Below are positions 1 through 7,020 of a stretch of 16,978 bases of DNA, in pieces (position 1 is the stretch's first letter; each line of letters opens with the position of its first letter). Under the pieces are notes generated by a model. It was not told where the DNA came from. It saw only the letters and a list, made by a program, of their open reading frames with translations, and ran no database searches. The DNA comes from Clostridia bacterium (lineage in GTDB: Bacteria > Bacillota > Clostridia > Peptostreptococcales > Anaerovoracaceae): NCBI GenBank assembly GCA_024403005.1, contig JAKSSQ010000009.1, positions 1 to 16,978 of the forward strand. The letters are read 5' to 3'. The translations under genes and the position numbers were made by a program.

Positions 1-765
1 GACAGCACTCTGGATTTAATGGAGGAATTAAGATTTTCCCAGACGGAAATCTCCATATTCCTGGACCTTAAGATGCGCGAACGCAAGCAGCGCTTTAATG
101 GGGTCAACGTGGCAGCTGTCGAATGCTGCCCCGAAACCATATCCATGCTCAAGCAGTCCCTTTACCGCATAGAAAGCGCAGAAGTGTTTACTCAGGACCT
201 GCAGCAGGCTCTGGCCTACCCTCAGGATCTGCAGGATAAGGCAGACATTGCGGTCACGACGGCAAGCCATTACCCCAGCCTCCTTCCTTTAATGGAAGAC
301 GGAAGGGTAATGCCTGCGGCAATGGAGCTGACCCCAACCAGCATCGCATCCCTCGCAAGGCTCAGAAAATCCCGCGCGGGAATCCTGAGCGTAAGCGAAA
401 AGTTCGGCGCTCTTGCAGCAGAGGCTGCAGCCAAGCTGGCGCCGTCGGTGCAGGTGGTGGTTAAAAAGGTTATCGCAGACGAAAGCAGCATAGACGACAT
501 GCTCCGCAACGTGGACGTGCTTATCGTTCCTGCGGGAATTACGAAGTACTGCTCTTCGGAAACTGCAAAAAAATTAAAGGATTTCTCGGAAGAACATACC
601 CTCACGGAAATCGCATTTCGGGCCGACGAAGGTTCTCATTACACGGTTATAGAGTTTCAACGCAAAAGGCAACGAAAGGAACATTATGATCGAATTAAAG
701 AAGGCTTCCTGCGGCACAATGGAATCCAGCGACGTATACATGGAACTGGAACCCATCGCGGGTGA
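1..765 (+). CDS. GntR-family transcriptional regulator, C-terminal part (5' end outside window)
   Basis: The frame is open from base 1, so the protein begins left of the window and the N-terminal winged-helix DNA-binding domain is not seen. The visible part resembles the ligand-sensing half of a subgroup of GntR-like regulators common in Bacillota: a VAAVECCPE strand near codon 37, an aspartate-to-threonine stretch DIAVTTASHY (about codon 83), an LTPTSIASLARL helix, an AGILSVSEKF strand, and a DVLIVPAG strand near codon 175. The repeated strand-helix pattern suggests a periplasmic-binding-protein-like fold. It sits directly before citD and overlaps it by 80 bases, so it most likely regulates this operon in response to a pathway metabolite (inference). 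The last 25 or so residues, read across the start of citD, do not look like a conserved domain; a shifted or extended C-terminus is possible. The family call is by pattern only; the effector is unknown. Confidence 0.6.
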   Translation, partial: DSTLDLMEELRFSQTEISIFLDLKMRERKQRFNGVNVAAVECCPETISMLKQSLYRIESAEVFTQDLQQALAYPQDLQDKADIAVTTASHYPSLLPLMEDGRVMPAAMELTPTSIASLARLRKSRAGILSVSEKFGALAAEAAAKLAPSVQVVVKKVIADESSIDDMLRNVDVLIVPAGITKYCSSETAKKLKDFSEEHTLTEIAFRADEGSHYTVIEFQRKRQRKEHYDRIKEGFLRHNGIQRRIHGTGTHRG

Positions 766-961
766 AAATGAAATCGTCCTTCAGTCCGTTGTGGAACGCC
801 AGTTCGGGGATTCTATCCGCGCTCTGCTTTCCGAAACACTCAAGGAAGAAGGAATCAGTAACGTAAAACTTAACGTAGTTGACAGAGGCGCTCTGGAATG
901 CACATTAAGAGCAAGACTTGAAGTGCTTCTTTCCCGCAGCAGAGGAGGAGAAAATGCGTAG
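686..961 (+). CDS. citD: citrate (or citramalate) lyase acyl carrier protein, gamma subunit CitD
   Basis: A 91-residue acyl carrier protein of the citrate lyase complex. The family carries a phosphoribosyl-dephospho-CoA prosthetic group on a serine; acetyl bound to it is exchanged for the substrate acyl group. The N-terminus reads LKKASCGTMESSD, which places Ser14 exactly where the modified serine lies in characterised CitD proteins and so supports the start at 686. Further hallmarks are RQFGDSIRALLSETL (about residues 39-53) and DRGALECTLRARLEVLL near the C-terminus. An AAAGGA ribosome binding site ends five bases before the ATG. The gene begins inside the preceding regulator frame and its stop overlaps the start of citE by 8 bases (ATGCGTAG), typical of translational coupling. 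The genes that make and attach the prosthetic group (citX, citG) and the activating ligase citC are not in this window. Confidence 0.93.
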   Translation: MIELKKASCGTMESSDVYMELEPIAGENEIVLQSVVERQFGDSIRALLSETLKEEGISNVKLNVVDRGALECTLRARLEVLLSRSRGGENA

Positions 962-1829
962 ATCCATGCTGTTCCTGCCGGGAAACACTCCGAACATCAT
1001 CCTTAACGGAGACTGCCTCGGCTCGGATGCCATTATTTTAGACCTGGAAGATGCTGTAGCACCCGACCAGAAAGACGCTGCAAGAGTACTTGTACGCAAT
1101 GCAATCAAATATCTTCAGTTCCCCGGAATTGAAAAGATTATCCGTATTAATTCCCTGGATACTACTTACTGGAAGAAGGACCTGGACGAAATGATTCCCT
1201 TAAAGCCGGAACTCATCATGACTCCGAAGACTTCCTGCAGAGAAGACGTTCTCCAGTTCGACGCATACATTACAGAACTGGAAGAAAAGCTGGGATACGA
1301 AAAGAATACAGTTAAGTTAATCCCCCTTATCGAAACAGCTCTCGGCGTAGAACACGCTTTTGAAATCGCATCCGCATGCGACAGAGTAGCTGCAATCTTC
1401 CTCGGTGCAGAAGACCTTTCCGCAGATCTCCACTGCAAGAGAACAAAGGGCGGCGCAGAAATCCTCTACGCAAGAGGCCGCATGGTTATGGCAGCAAGAG
1501 CTGCAGGCGTAGATGTTTACGACACACCGTTCACAGACGTTAACGACGATGAAGGCATCCGCGTAGATGCAGAGCTGGCTAAGTCCCTCGGCTTCACAGG
1601 AAAGGCAAGCATTTCCCCCAGACACGTAGGCGTTATTAACGAAGTGTTCAGCCCGACTCAGAAGGAAATCGATTACGCATACGAAGTTATGGAAGTAATC
1701 CGTATTGCAAAGGAACAGGGCAGAGGCGCTATCGCTCTCCACGGAAAGATGGTAGACGCACCTATCGTTGCAAGAGCACAGCAGACTATCGAAATGGCTA
1801 AGGCTCTCGGCCTTGGAAGGGAGGAGTAA
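954..1829 (+). CDS. citE: citrate (or citramalate) lyase beta subunit CitE
   Basis: The lyase subunit (291 aa) that splits the citryl- or citramalyl-ACP thioester into acetyl-ACP plus oxaloacetate or pyruvate. It has the HpcH/HpaI aldolase-type TIM barrel of CitE: MRRSMLFLPGNTPN at the N-terminus, DLEDAV at 30-35, Arg64 in IIRIN, Glu127 in LIPLIETALG, and Glu153/Asp154 in GAEDLSADL. Arg64 is the likely substrate-binding arginine; Glu127 and Asp154 fit the Mg2+ ligands of the family (inferred by position). I chose the ATG at 954 over an in-frame ATG at 918, because the 12 extra residues would come from citD sequence, while 954 follows a strong GAGGAGG site (943-949) and gives the normal N-terminus. 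Length matches the family. citF follows after 3 bases. Leu, Ser and other codons prone to create antisense stops are avoided, consistent with high expression. Confidence 0.93.
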   Translation: MRRSMLFLPGNTPNIILNGDCLGSDAIILDLEDAVAPDQKDAARVLVRNAIKYLQFPGIEKIIRINSLDTTYWKKDLDEMIPLKPELIMTPKTSCREDVLQFDAYITELEEKLGYEKNTVKLIPLIETALGVEHAFEIASACDRVAAIFLGAEDLSADLHCKRTKGGAEILYARGRMVMAARAAGVDVYDTPFTDVNDDEGIRVDAELAKSLGFTGKASISPRHVGVINEVFSPTQKEIDYAYEVMEVIRIAKEQGRGAIALHGKMVDAPIVARAQQTIEMAKALGLGREE

Positions 1830-1832
1830 TTC

Positions 1833-3236
1833 ATGGATAAAGTTGTAAAGACCCTCCGCGAAGCTATCCAGCTTTCCGGCCTTAAAGACGGCGGAAGAAT
1901 TTCCTTCCACCACCACCTCCGCAACGGAGACTACGTTCTCAACATGGTTATGGAAGAACTGGCTTCCATGGGCTTCAAGAACCTGAGCGTAAACGCAAGC
2001 TCTCTCTTCGACTGCCACCTTCCTCTTATCGACCATATTAAGAACGGTGTAGTTACAGAAATCATTACAGACTACGTAAGCGGCGGCTTCGGTGCAGCTC
2101 TGTCCGAAGGCGTTCTCGAAAAGCCTGTACAGTTCTATACACACGGCGGACGTCCCGCAGCTATCATCAACGGAAGCACTCCCATTGATGTAGCTTTCAT
2201 CGGCGCTCCCACAGCAGATACCATGGGCAACATGACAGGCAAGATCGGTAAGTCCGCCTGCGGTTCCATGGGCTATGCTTACGCTGACGCAATGTATGCC
2301 GAAAAGGTAATTGCGATCACAGACAACCTGGTACCTTACCCCCTGCCCATGCCCTCCATCGACGAAACTTATGTAGATTACGTAGTTTCCGTAGATGAAA
2401 TCGGCAACCCCGCAGGTATCGTATCCGGTACAACAAAGATTACAAGAGACCCCGTTGGCCTCGTTATGGCAGAAACAGCTGCCAAGGCTATTAAGGCATC
2501 CGGACTCCTTAAAGACGGATTCTCCTTCCAGACTGGTGCAGGCGGCGCTACACTTGCTGCAGCACAGTTCGTTAAAGACATCATGATTAAGGAAAACATC
2601 AAGGGCAGCTTCGGCTGCGGCGGCGTTACAGGCTACATGGTAGACATGCTCAACGCAGGCTGCTTCGAAAGCCTCGTAGACGTACAGTGCTTCGACCTTA
2701 AGGCTGTTGAATCCATCAGAACAAACCCGAAGCACGTGGAAGTTTCCGCTATGCGCTACGCTTCCCCCTTCGCTAAGTCCGCAGCAGTAGATTCCCTGGA
2801 CGTAGTACTCCTGGGCGCTACAGAAGTAGACGTAGACTTCAACGTTAACGTACACACAGACTCCAACGGACGCATGATGGGCGGCAGCGGCGGCCACAGC
2901 GACACAGCTGCAGGCGCTAAGATGGCCATGATCATCGCTCCTCTTTCCAGAGCAAGACTCCCCATCGTAACAGAAAGAGTATTCTGCAAGTCCACTCCGG
3001 GCAATACTGTAGACGTTCTCGTAACACAGAAGGGCGTAGCAGTTAACCCCGCAAGACCCGAACTCGCAGCAGCTTTAAAGGACGGCGGAATTAAGGTTGT
3101 AGACATCCAGGAACTCAAGAAGGCTGCAGAACAGCTCTGCGGTTCCCCGAAGCCCCTCGTAAGAGGCGACAGAGTTCTGGCAGACATCATCTACAGAGAC
3201 GGAACACTTCTCGACAGAATTTATAACGTTAAGTAA
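1833..3236 (+). CDS. citF: citrate (or citramalate) lyase alpha subunit CitF, short N-terminus
   Basis: The acyl-ACP transferase subunit (467 aa): it swaps the acetyl group on CitD for citrate (or citramalate), releasing acetate. It belongs to the CoA-transferase superfamily. Visible motifs are FHHHLRNGDYVLNMVM at 25-40, a YVSGGFGAALSEG segment, HGGRPAA, the glycine-rich FQTGAGGATLAAAQF, FGCGGVTGYMVDML, and GGSGGHSDTAAGAKM. Typical CitF proteins are about 500-515 residues and place FHHHLRNGD some 40 residues further in, so this one lacks the usual N-terminal extension. The start is convincing: GGGAGGAG lies at 1819-1826, seven bases upstream, inside the end of citE. The two genes are 3 bases apart. 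Whether the shortened N-terminus marks a citramalate lyase rather than citrate lyase cannot be settled here. Confidence 0.92.
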   Translation: MDKVVKTLREAIQLSGLKDGGRISFHHHLRNGDYVLNMVMEELASMGFKNLSVNASSLFDCHLPLIDHIKNGVVTEIITDYVSGGFGAALSEGVLEKPVQFYTHGGRPAAIINGSTPIDVAFIGAPTADTMGNMTGKIGKSACGSMGYAYADAMYAEKVIAITDNLVPYPLPMPSIDETYVDYVVSVDEIGNPAGIVSGTTKITRDPVGLVMAETAAKAIKASGLLKDGFSFQTGAGGATLAAAQFVKDIMIKENIKGSFGCGGVTGYMVDMLNAGCFESLVDVQCFDLKAVESIRTNPKHVEVSAMRYASPFAKSAAVDSLDVVLLGATEVDVDFNVNVHTDSNGRMMGGSGGHSDTAAGAKMAMIIAPLSRARLPIVTERVFCKSTPGNTVDVLVTQKGVAVNPARPELAAALKDGGIKVVDIQELKKAAEQLCGSPKPLVRGDRVLADIIYRDGTLLDRIYNVK

Positions 3237-3262
3237 GGCGAATTAAGCAGAAGGAATTCAAA

Positions 3263-4105
3263 ATGAGAGAAATAGACGCTAAGCAGATTACGGACATCGT
3301 TGCCCGCCTTTGCGTTGAAGCCAACAGACACCTGGCAGGCGACGTAAAGAACTGCATCCAGTGCGCAAGAAAGGAAGAACCCTGGCCCATCGCTCAGGAA
3401 ATCCTGGACCGCATTATCGAAAACTTCAACATCGCAGACGAAAACGAAATGGCTATCTGCCAGGACACAGGCCTTGCCTGCGTATTCCTGGAAATCGGCC
3501 AGGACGTACATGTTAACGGCTCCATCGAAGAAGCTGTAAACGCAGGCGTAGCAAAGGGCTATACAGAAGGTTTCCTTCGTAAGTCCAGCGTTGCTGAACC
3601 CCTGCAGTTCAGAAAGAACACTCTGGACAATACTCCTGCCATGATCTACTACGATCTGGTTCCCGGAGACAAGATTAAGATTACAGTAGCTCCCAAGGGC
3701 TTCGGCTCCGAAAACATGAGCCAGATCAAGATGCTCAAGGTTTCCGACGGTGCAGAAGGCGTTAAGAACTTCGTAGTTAAGGTAATCGAAGAAGCAGGCC
3801 CCAACCCCTGCCCGCCTATTGTAGTAGGCGTAGGCATCGGCGGCACATTCGACAAGGCAGCTCTTCTCGCAAAGAAGGCTATTATCCGTCCTCTGGAAGA
3901 ACGCCACCCGGATCCGTACTATGCAGCTATGGAAGCTGAACTTCTGGAAAAGGTTAACGCTCTCGGCATCGGACCCCAGGGCTTCGGCGGCAAGACTACA
4001 GCTCTTGCTGTAAACATCGAAACCATGTCCACACACATTGCAGGTCTGCCCGTTGCGGTCAACATTAACTGCCACGTTACAAGACATAAGACGGAGGTGC
4101 TCTAA
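3263..4105 (+). CDS. class I fumarate hydratase / mesaconase / tartrate dehydratase alpha subunit
   Basis: The alpha subunit (280 aa) of a two-subunit, oxygen-sensitive [4Fe-4S] hydro-lyase of the class I fumarase type. It corresponds to the N-terminal half of single-chain FumA. The three expected cluster cysteines are visible: Cys66 in ICQDTG, Cys183 in NPCPPIVVGVGIGG, and Cys270 in NCHVTRHKT at the C-terminus. Also conserved are GEN-like SENMSQ (149-154) and GPQGFGGKTTALAV (237-250). An AAGGA site lies about nine bases before the ATG. It starts 26 bases after citF and its stop overlaps the start of the beta subunit (TAATG), so it is surely co-transcribed with citDEF. Sequence alone does not separate fumarase, mesaconase and L-tartrate dehydratase. 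With a citrate lyase-type complex, either malate/fumarate interconversion or mesaconate hydration to citramalate makes sense. Confidence 0.88.
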   Translation: MREIDAKQITDIVARLCVEANRHLAGDVKNCIQCARKEEPWPIAQEILDRIIENFNIADENEMAICQDTGLACVFLEIGQDVHVNGSIEEAVNAGVAKGYTEGFLRKSSVAEPLQFRKNTLDNTPAMIYYDLVPGDKIKITVAPKGFGSENMSQIKMLKVSDGAEGVKNFVVKVIEEAGPNPCPPIVVGVGIGGTFDKAALLAKKAIIRPLEERHPDPYYAAMEAELLEKVNALGIGPQGFGGKTTALAVNIETMSTHIAGLPVAVNINCHVTRHKTEVL

Positions 4106-4668
4106 TGGCAACTATTAAGATTACGACGCCCCTGACACCGGAAAAGGCAAGAACCCTCAAGAGCGGCGACAGCGTGCTCATCTCCGGCGTTATCTATACA
4201 GGCCGCGATGCAGCTCACAAGAGACTGTGCCAGCTGCTGGATGAAGGCAAGCCTCTCCCCATCGACGTAAAGGACCAGATTATCTACTTCGTAGGTCCTT
4301 CTCCTGCTAAGCCCGGCATGGCTATCGGTTCTGCAGGCCCCACAACATCCTACAGAATGGATGCTTACAGCCCCAGAATTATCGAACAGGGCCTTACCGG
4401 CATGATCGGCAAGGGCAAGCGCGGCCCGGAAGTTATCGAAGCCATGAAGAAGCACGGCTGCGTATACTTCGGAGCTATCGGCGGCGCAGGTGCACTCCTT
4501 TCCAAGTGCATTAAGAAGGCCGAAGTTGTAGCTTACGAAGACCTCCAGTCCGAAGCTATCAGAAGACTGGAAGTAGAAGATCTCCCCGCAACTGTAATTA
4601 TCGATGCAGAAGGCAACAATCTTTACCAGTGGGGCAGAGAAGAATATCTCGAAACACTTAACAAATAG
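4105..4668 (+). CDS. class I fumarate hydratase / mesaconase / tartrate dehydratase beta subunit
   Basis: The beta subunit (187 aa) completing the class I hydro-lyase, equivalent to the C-terminal half of FumA/FumB. Landmarks are SGVIYTGRDAAHKR (27-40), YFVGPSPAKPG (61-71), GPTTSYRMD (78-86, part of the substrate pocket in the family), MIGKGKRG (100-107) and FGAIGGAGALL (122-132). Length is normal for split class I enzymes. Its ATG shares one base with the alpha stop (TAATG) and is preceded by GGAGGTG at 4093-4099, the classical arrangement of this subunit pair. It is the last gene of the gntR-citDEF operon; a hairpin follows twelve bases after the stop. Confidence 0.88.
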   Translation: MATIKITTPLTPEKARTLKSGDSVLISGVIYTGRDAAHKRLCQLLDEGKPLPIDVKDQIIYFVGPSPAKPGMAIGSAGPTTSYRMDAYSPRIIEQGLTGMIGKGKRGPEVIEAMKKHGCVYFGAIGGAGALLSKCIKKAEVVAYEDLQSEAIRRLEVEDLPATVIIDAEGNNLYQWGREEYLETLNK

Positions 4669-4679
4669 CGAAATAAAAT

Positions 4680-4714
4680 AACAATGGCCTCCGGCAGCAC
4701 CGGGGGCCATTGTT
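4680..4714. terminator. strong inverted repeat between convergent operons, probable bidirectional terminator
   Basis: AACAATGGCC (4680-4689) pairs perfectly with GGCCATTGTT (4705-4714). A further five pairs (4690-4694 with 4700-4704, one G-T) close a CAGCA loop, giving a 15-bp stem. The plus-strand flank AGCTTTACACTT is only weakly T-rich. On the minus strand the hairpin is followed by TTATTTTATTT, so it may serve the convergent dipeptidase gene at least as well as the fumarase operon. Confidence 0.75.
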
Positions 4715-4739
4715 AGCTTTACACTTAAAATATTGATTA

Positions 4740-4779
4740 TTAAACCCGACTCCGTCGTTGCTCAGAGGCGGATGTTTAA
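4740..4779 (-). terminator. imperfect hairpin directly after the dipeptidase stop codon, candidate terminator
   Basis: TTAAAC (4740-4745) pairs with GTTTAA (4774-4779), and inside them CCG pairs with CGG and, on the minus-strand RNA, CUCUG with CGGAG using one G-U pair. The stem is better on the minus strand than on the plus strand. It starts just after the dipeptidase stop codon and is followed on that strand by an AT-rich stretch (TAATCAATATTTT). It may be a weak first terminator backed up by the stronger hairpin further on. Confidence 0.4.
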
Positions 4780-4780
4780 C

Positions 4781-6145
4781 CTATAACTTAAAGGATTCCT
4801 TAGATCCTGCGATTTCGCCGATGGCCATTGCAAATATCTCTGCATTGGCCGTCAGTGTTTTAAGGGATATATTTTCATCAACTTCGTGGCACGTATCTGT
4901 ATCACCTGGTAGAAGAGGACCCCAGGCTGCGATATTCGGCATTGCTTTGGCATAGGAGGTACCAAACGAGATTCGGAACTCGTTATTAAGCCCGGTGCAT
5001 TCTTCATAGGCCTGAACAAATTTTCCTATGAACGGGCTTGTCTTTTCTATGAATACTGCCGGAAGCCCTTCCATAATGACAGCTTTGCCGCCAAGACTTC
5101 CTGCAAATTCATCGAATTTCTTCCAAATATCTTCCGGGGCAGAAGGCGGAGAAATGCGTCCGTTGATGTTTACCCTTAACACTCCGTCCTCCGTTTTCAG
5201 AACCGTAGGGCAGAATGTGTTCCTGTGTACGTATTCACCTTTGTAATATTCGCTTTCGCTGCTTAATCCAAGGGGTGAACCGTATATGTCCTTCAGGTTT
5301 TTGCAGAGCTCTCTGAGAAGAGCGGAGAGCCTGTTTTCCTGAACGTTTTCTTTATCTAAAAGGTCTGCCAGCTTTAGTATGGCGTTGTCTCCCCGCTCCG
5401 GTTCGCTGGAGTGGGCGGCTCTGCCTTCAGCTGTAACTATGCGGGTTTCGCACTGCTTTCCGTTTTCGAACCTTGCGAGCACCAGCTCTGCATGGTCCGG
5501 GACGGTGTTATTGGAAGCTCCGGCTGCGGCAGCCACTGGATAAAATCCGGTTTCGATGCGTCCGCCGCAGGGAATTTCCAATTCTATATCCACATAACCT
5601 TTTTCTGCGTTGCATATTGGGAAGGCATCGTCCGGAGTAAATCCGTAGTCGGGAAGTCTTTCTTCCTTCGCATACCTTTCCATGTCATCCCAAACGATCT
5701 CTTCCTTTGTTCCGATTATCAGCTGAACCTCTTTGTAAAGCTCCATGCCGCTGTCTTTAAGGAACTTAAGTGCATAAAGACTTGCGATTAAAGGCCCTTT
5801 GTCATCCAGAGTGCCTCTGCCGTAGAGCTTTCCGTCTTCCTGCGTTAAGCGGTAGGGCAGCTTTGTCCAGGCGTCTTTGCTGCCTTCCGGAACCACGTCC
5901 ACGTGGGTAATGATTCCGAGGATTTCCTCGCCGCTTCCTATGGAAACGACTCCGACCTGTCCTCCTGCAGCTTTTCTCGTCTTTAAACCGAATTCTTCTG
6001 CGATTGCCAGAGCTTCGTCCAGGGCCTGCAGAGTTTTTGCTTCGTCCTGAGAAACGCTTGGAATCCGGATTAATCTGTCCAGATTTTTAAGCATTTGGGG
6101 CGTGTTTTCGGCTACATATGCTTTTATATCTTTAGAATCGATCAT
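4781..6145 (-). CDS. M20-family metallo-dipeptidase, PepV/Sapep type
   Basis: A 454-residue cytoplasmic dipeptidase of the M20 family, PepV/Sapep branch, using two divalent metal ions to cleave dipeptides. Metal and catalytic residues are visible: His81 and Asp83 in THVDVVPEG, Asp114/Asp115 in YGRGTLDDKGP, the Glu148-Glu149 pair in GTKEE, an acidic residue in FTPDDAFPICNAEKG (169-183), and His420 in CHEVDENIS. Length is normal for PepV. The usual EES-type context after the catalytic glutamates reads EEIVWDD here, a small departure. An AGAGGG site precedes the ATG. It lies 78 bases downstream of the MerR-type regulator on the same strand, but has its own MerR-type promoter in that gap, so its expression is probably switched by that regulator (inference). 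It may scavenge peptides for amino acid fermentation. Confidence 0.87.
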   Translation of the reverse strand: MIDSKDIKAYVAENTPQMLKNLDRLIRIPSVSQDEAKTLQALDEALAIAEEFGLKTRKAAGGQVGVVSIGSGEEILGIITHVDVVPEGSKDAWTKLPYRLTQEDGKLYGRGTLDDKGPLIASLYALKFLKDSGMELYKEVQLIIGTKEEIVWDDMERYAKEERLPDYGFTPDDAFPICNAEKGYVDIELEIPCGGRIETGFYPVAAAAGASNNTVPDHAELVLARFENGKQCETRIVTAEGRAAHSSEPERGDNAILKLADLLDKENVQENRLSALLRELCKNLKDIYGSPLGLSSESEYYKGEYVHRNTFCPTVLKTEDGVLRVNINGRISPPSAPEDIWKKFDEFAGSLGGKAVIMEGLPAVFIEKTSPFIGKFVQAYEECTGLNNEFRISFGTSYAKAMPNIAAWGPLLPGDTDTCHEVDENISLKTLTANAEIFAMAIGEIAGSKESFKL

Positions 6146-6179
6146 TTAGGAACCCTCTTATATATGGGCTTCTGACATA

Positions 6180-6210
6180 AATATAGACCTTGGAGTAACT
6201 CCAAGGTCAA
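6180..6210 (-). promoter_or_regulatory. MerR-type promoter and operator for the dipeptidase gene
   Basis: On the minus strand a -35 box TTGACC (6210-6205) and a -10 box TATATT (6185-6180) are separated by 19 bases, the overlong spacer that MerR-family activators correct by DNA distortion. Filling that spacer is a perfect dyad on 6187-6207: ACCTTGGAGT, one central base, ACTCCAAGGT. This is the classical MerR operator layout. Predicted transcription would begin about 28 bases before the dipeptidase start codon. The dyad can also form a 9-bp hairpin with a TAA loop, but no T-run follows, so an operator is the better reading. Confidence 0.85.
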
Positions 6211-6223
6211 CGGGTTAAATAAA

Positions 6224-7015
6224 TTATTTTTTGGAAATTACGGCATAAAGGCAGTACATGCTCATGCGTCTTCCGTCTACGTAGTAGTTGGTGTTTTCGC
6301 GGCCGTAGACAGTGCCGGTAAGTTTAATATTGTTTTCCTTTGCGTAGTCCAGCAGACCTTTGCACATTTCCATGGGGTCATCGCTGTAGTGGACTTCCGT
6401 AATAAGGCATTTGTCCTCTTTTTCTGCGATGACTTCGGCGCTCAGGTTTGTGGATTTAAGCTTAAGGGAACCGGAGAAGGATACGTACCTTTCCAGTTTG
6501 GGCTGCGGGTCGTTAACGTTAAAAGTAAAGGAAACGGACACGTCGCCCCAGTCTCCCTTGTCGAAATCGAAGCTTTTTTCCAGATAATGGGCTATATGCT
6601 GGGCTTCTTCGTACTTTCCCTTTCTCCTGTAGGAGACGGGCATTGCATCTATGTAGTATTCGCCGACGCGGGCCATTTCCCTCTGGAGGTGTTCGCTCCA
6701 GTCTTGCAGCTCGTGGAGAGATGCAACGGACCTTTGGATTTCGTCGATTAGTTCGTTCTTCTTGCGGTCTATCATGGAACTTATGCCTTCCAGCGGCACA
6801 TTTTCCGTCATTATGGCCTTAATGTCCTGAATGGTAAAGGATACGTTTCTGTAAAAAAGTATGTCTGTAAGCTTAATAAGGTCGTCCGAGGAGTACTCCC
6901 AGTAGTTATTCTCTTTGTTTTTCCTGGGCGTTATAATGCCTTCGCGGACATAGTAGCGTATGGTTTCTGTCGGAATACCCAGCGCTTTTGAAATTTCGTT
7001 GACTGTAAGATACAT
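6224..7015 (-). CDS. MerR-family transcriptional regulator with apparent C-terminal effector domain
   Basis: A 263-residue regulator. Residues 1-70 are a MerR winged helix: TVNEISKALGIPTETIRYYVREGIITPRKN is the helix-turn-helix plus the RYY.REG hallmark, followed by a YSSDDLIKLTDILFYRNVSFTIQDIKAIM segment. Residues about 75-118 form the long dimerisation helix (ISSMIDRKKNELIDEIQRSV). The remaining 140 residues look like a GyrI/SOUL-like ligand-binding domain as in multidrug-sensing MerR proteins (inferred from architecture, with two repeated beta-rich halves). The ATG follows an AGGAGGA site. There are no MerR-type metal cysteines in the C-terminus, so an organic effector is more likely than a metal. 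Operator-like dyads lie both in its own leader and before the downstream dipeptidase gene. Confidence 0.85.
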   Translation of the reverse strand: MYLTVNEISKALGIPTETIRYYVREGIITPRKNKENNYWEYSSDDLIKLTDILFYRNVSFTIQDIKAIMTENVPLEGISSMIDRKKNELIDEIQRSVASLHELQDWSEHLQREMARVGEYYIDAMPVSYRRKGKYEEAQHIAHYLEKSFDFDKGDWGDVSVSFTFNVNDPQPKLERYVSFSGSLKLKSTNLSAEVIAEKEDKCLITEVHYSDDPMEMCKGLLDYAKENNIKLTGTVYGRENTNYYVDGRRMSMYCLYAVISKK

Positions 7016-7020
7016 TTGTC

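Noticed and set aside
1317..2897. 526-codon minus-strand frame opposite citE/citF
   Set aside because: Its product is a Cys/Val/Ala-rich low-complexity string with no domain, has no ribosome binding site, and is fully explained by same-phase codon bias of citE and citF.
3221..4111. 296-codon minus-strand frame opposite the hydro-lyase alpha subunit
   Set aside because: Shadow of a conserved gene with three correctly placed cluster cysteines on the plus strand; no independent start signal.
6187..6207. The perfect dyad between merR and the dipeptidase as an intrinsic terminator
   Set aside because: It can form a 9-bp hairpin, but no T-run follows and it sits exactly between a -35 and a -10 box with MerR-type spacing, so an operator explains it better.
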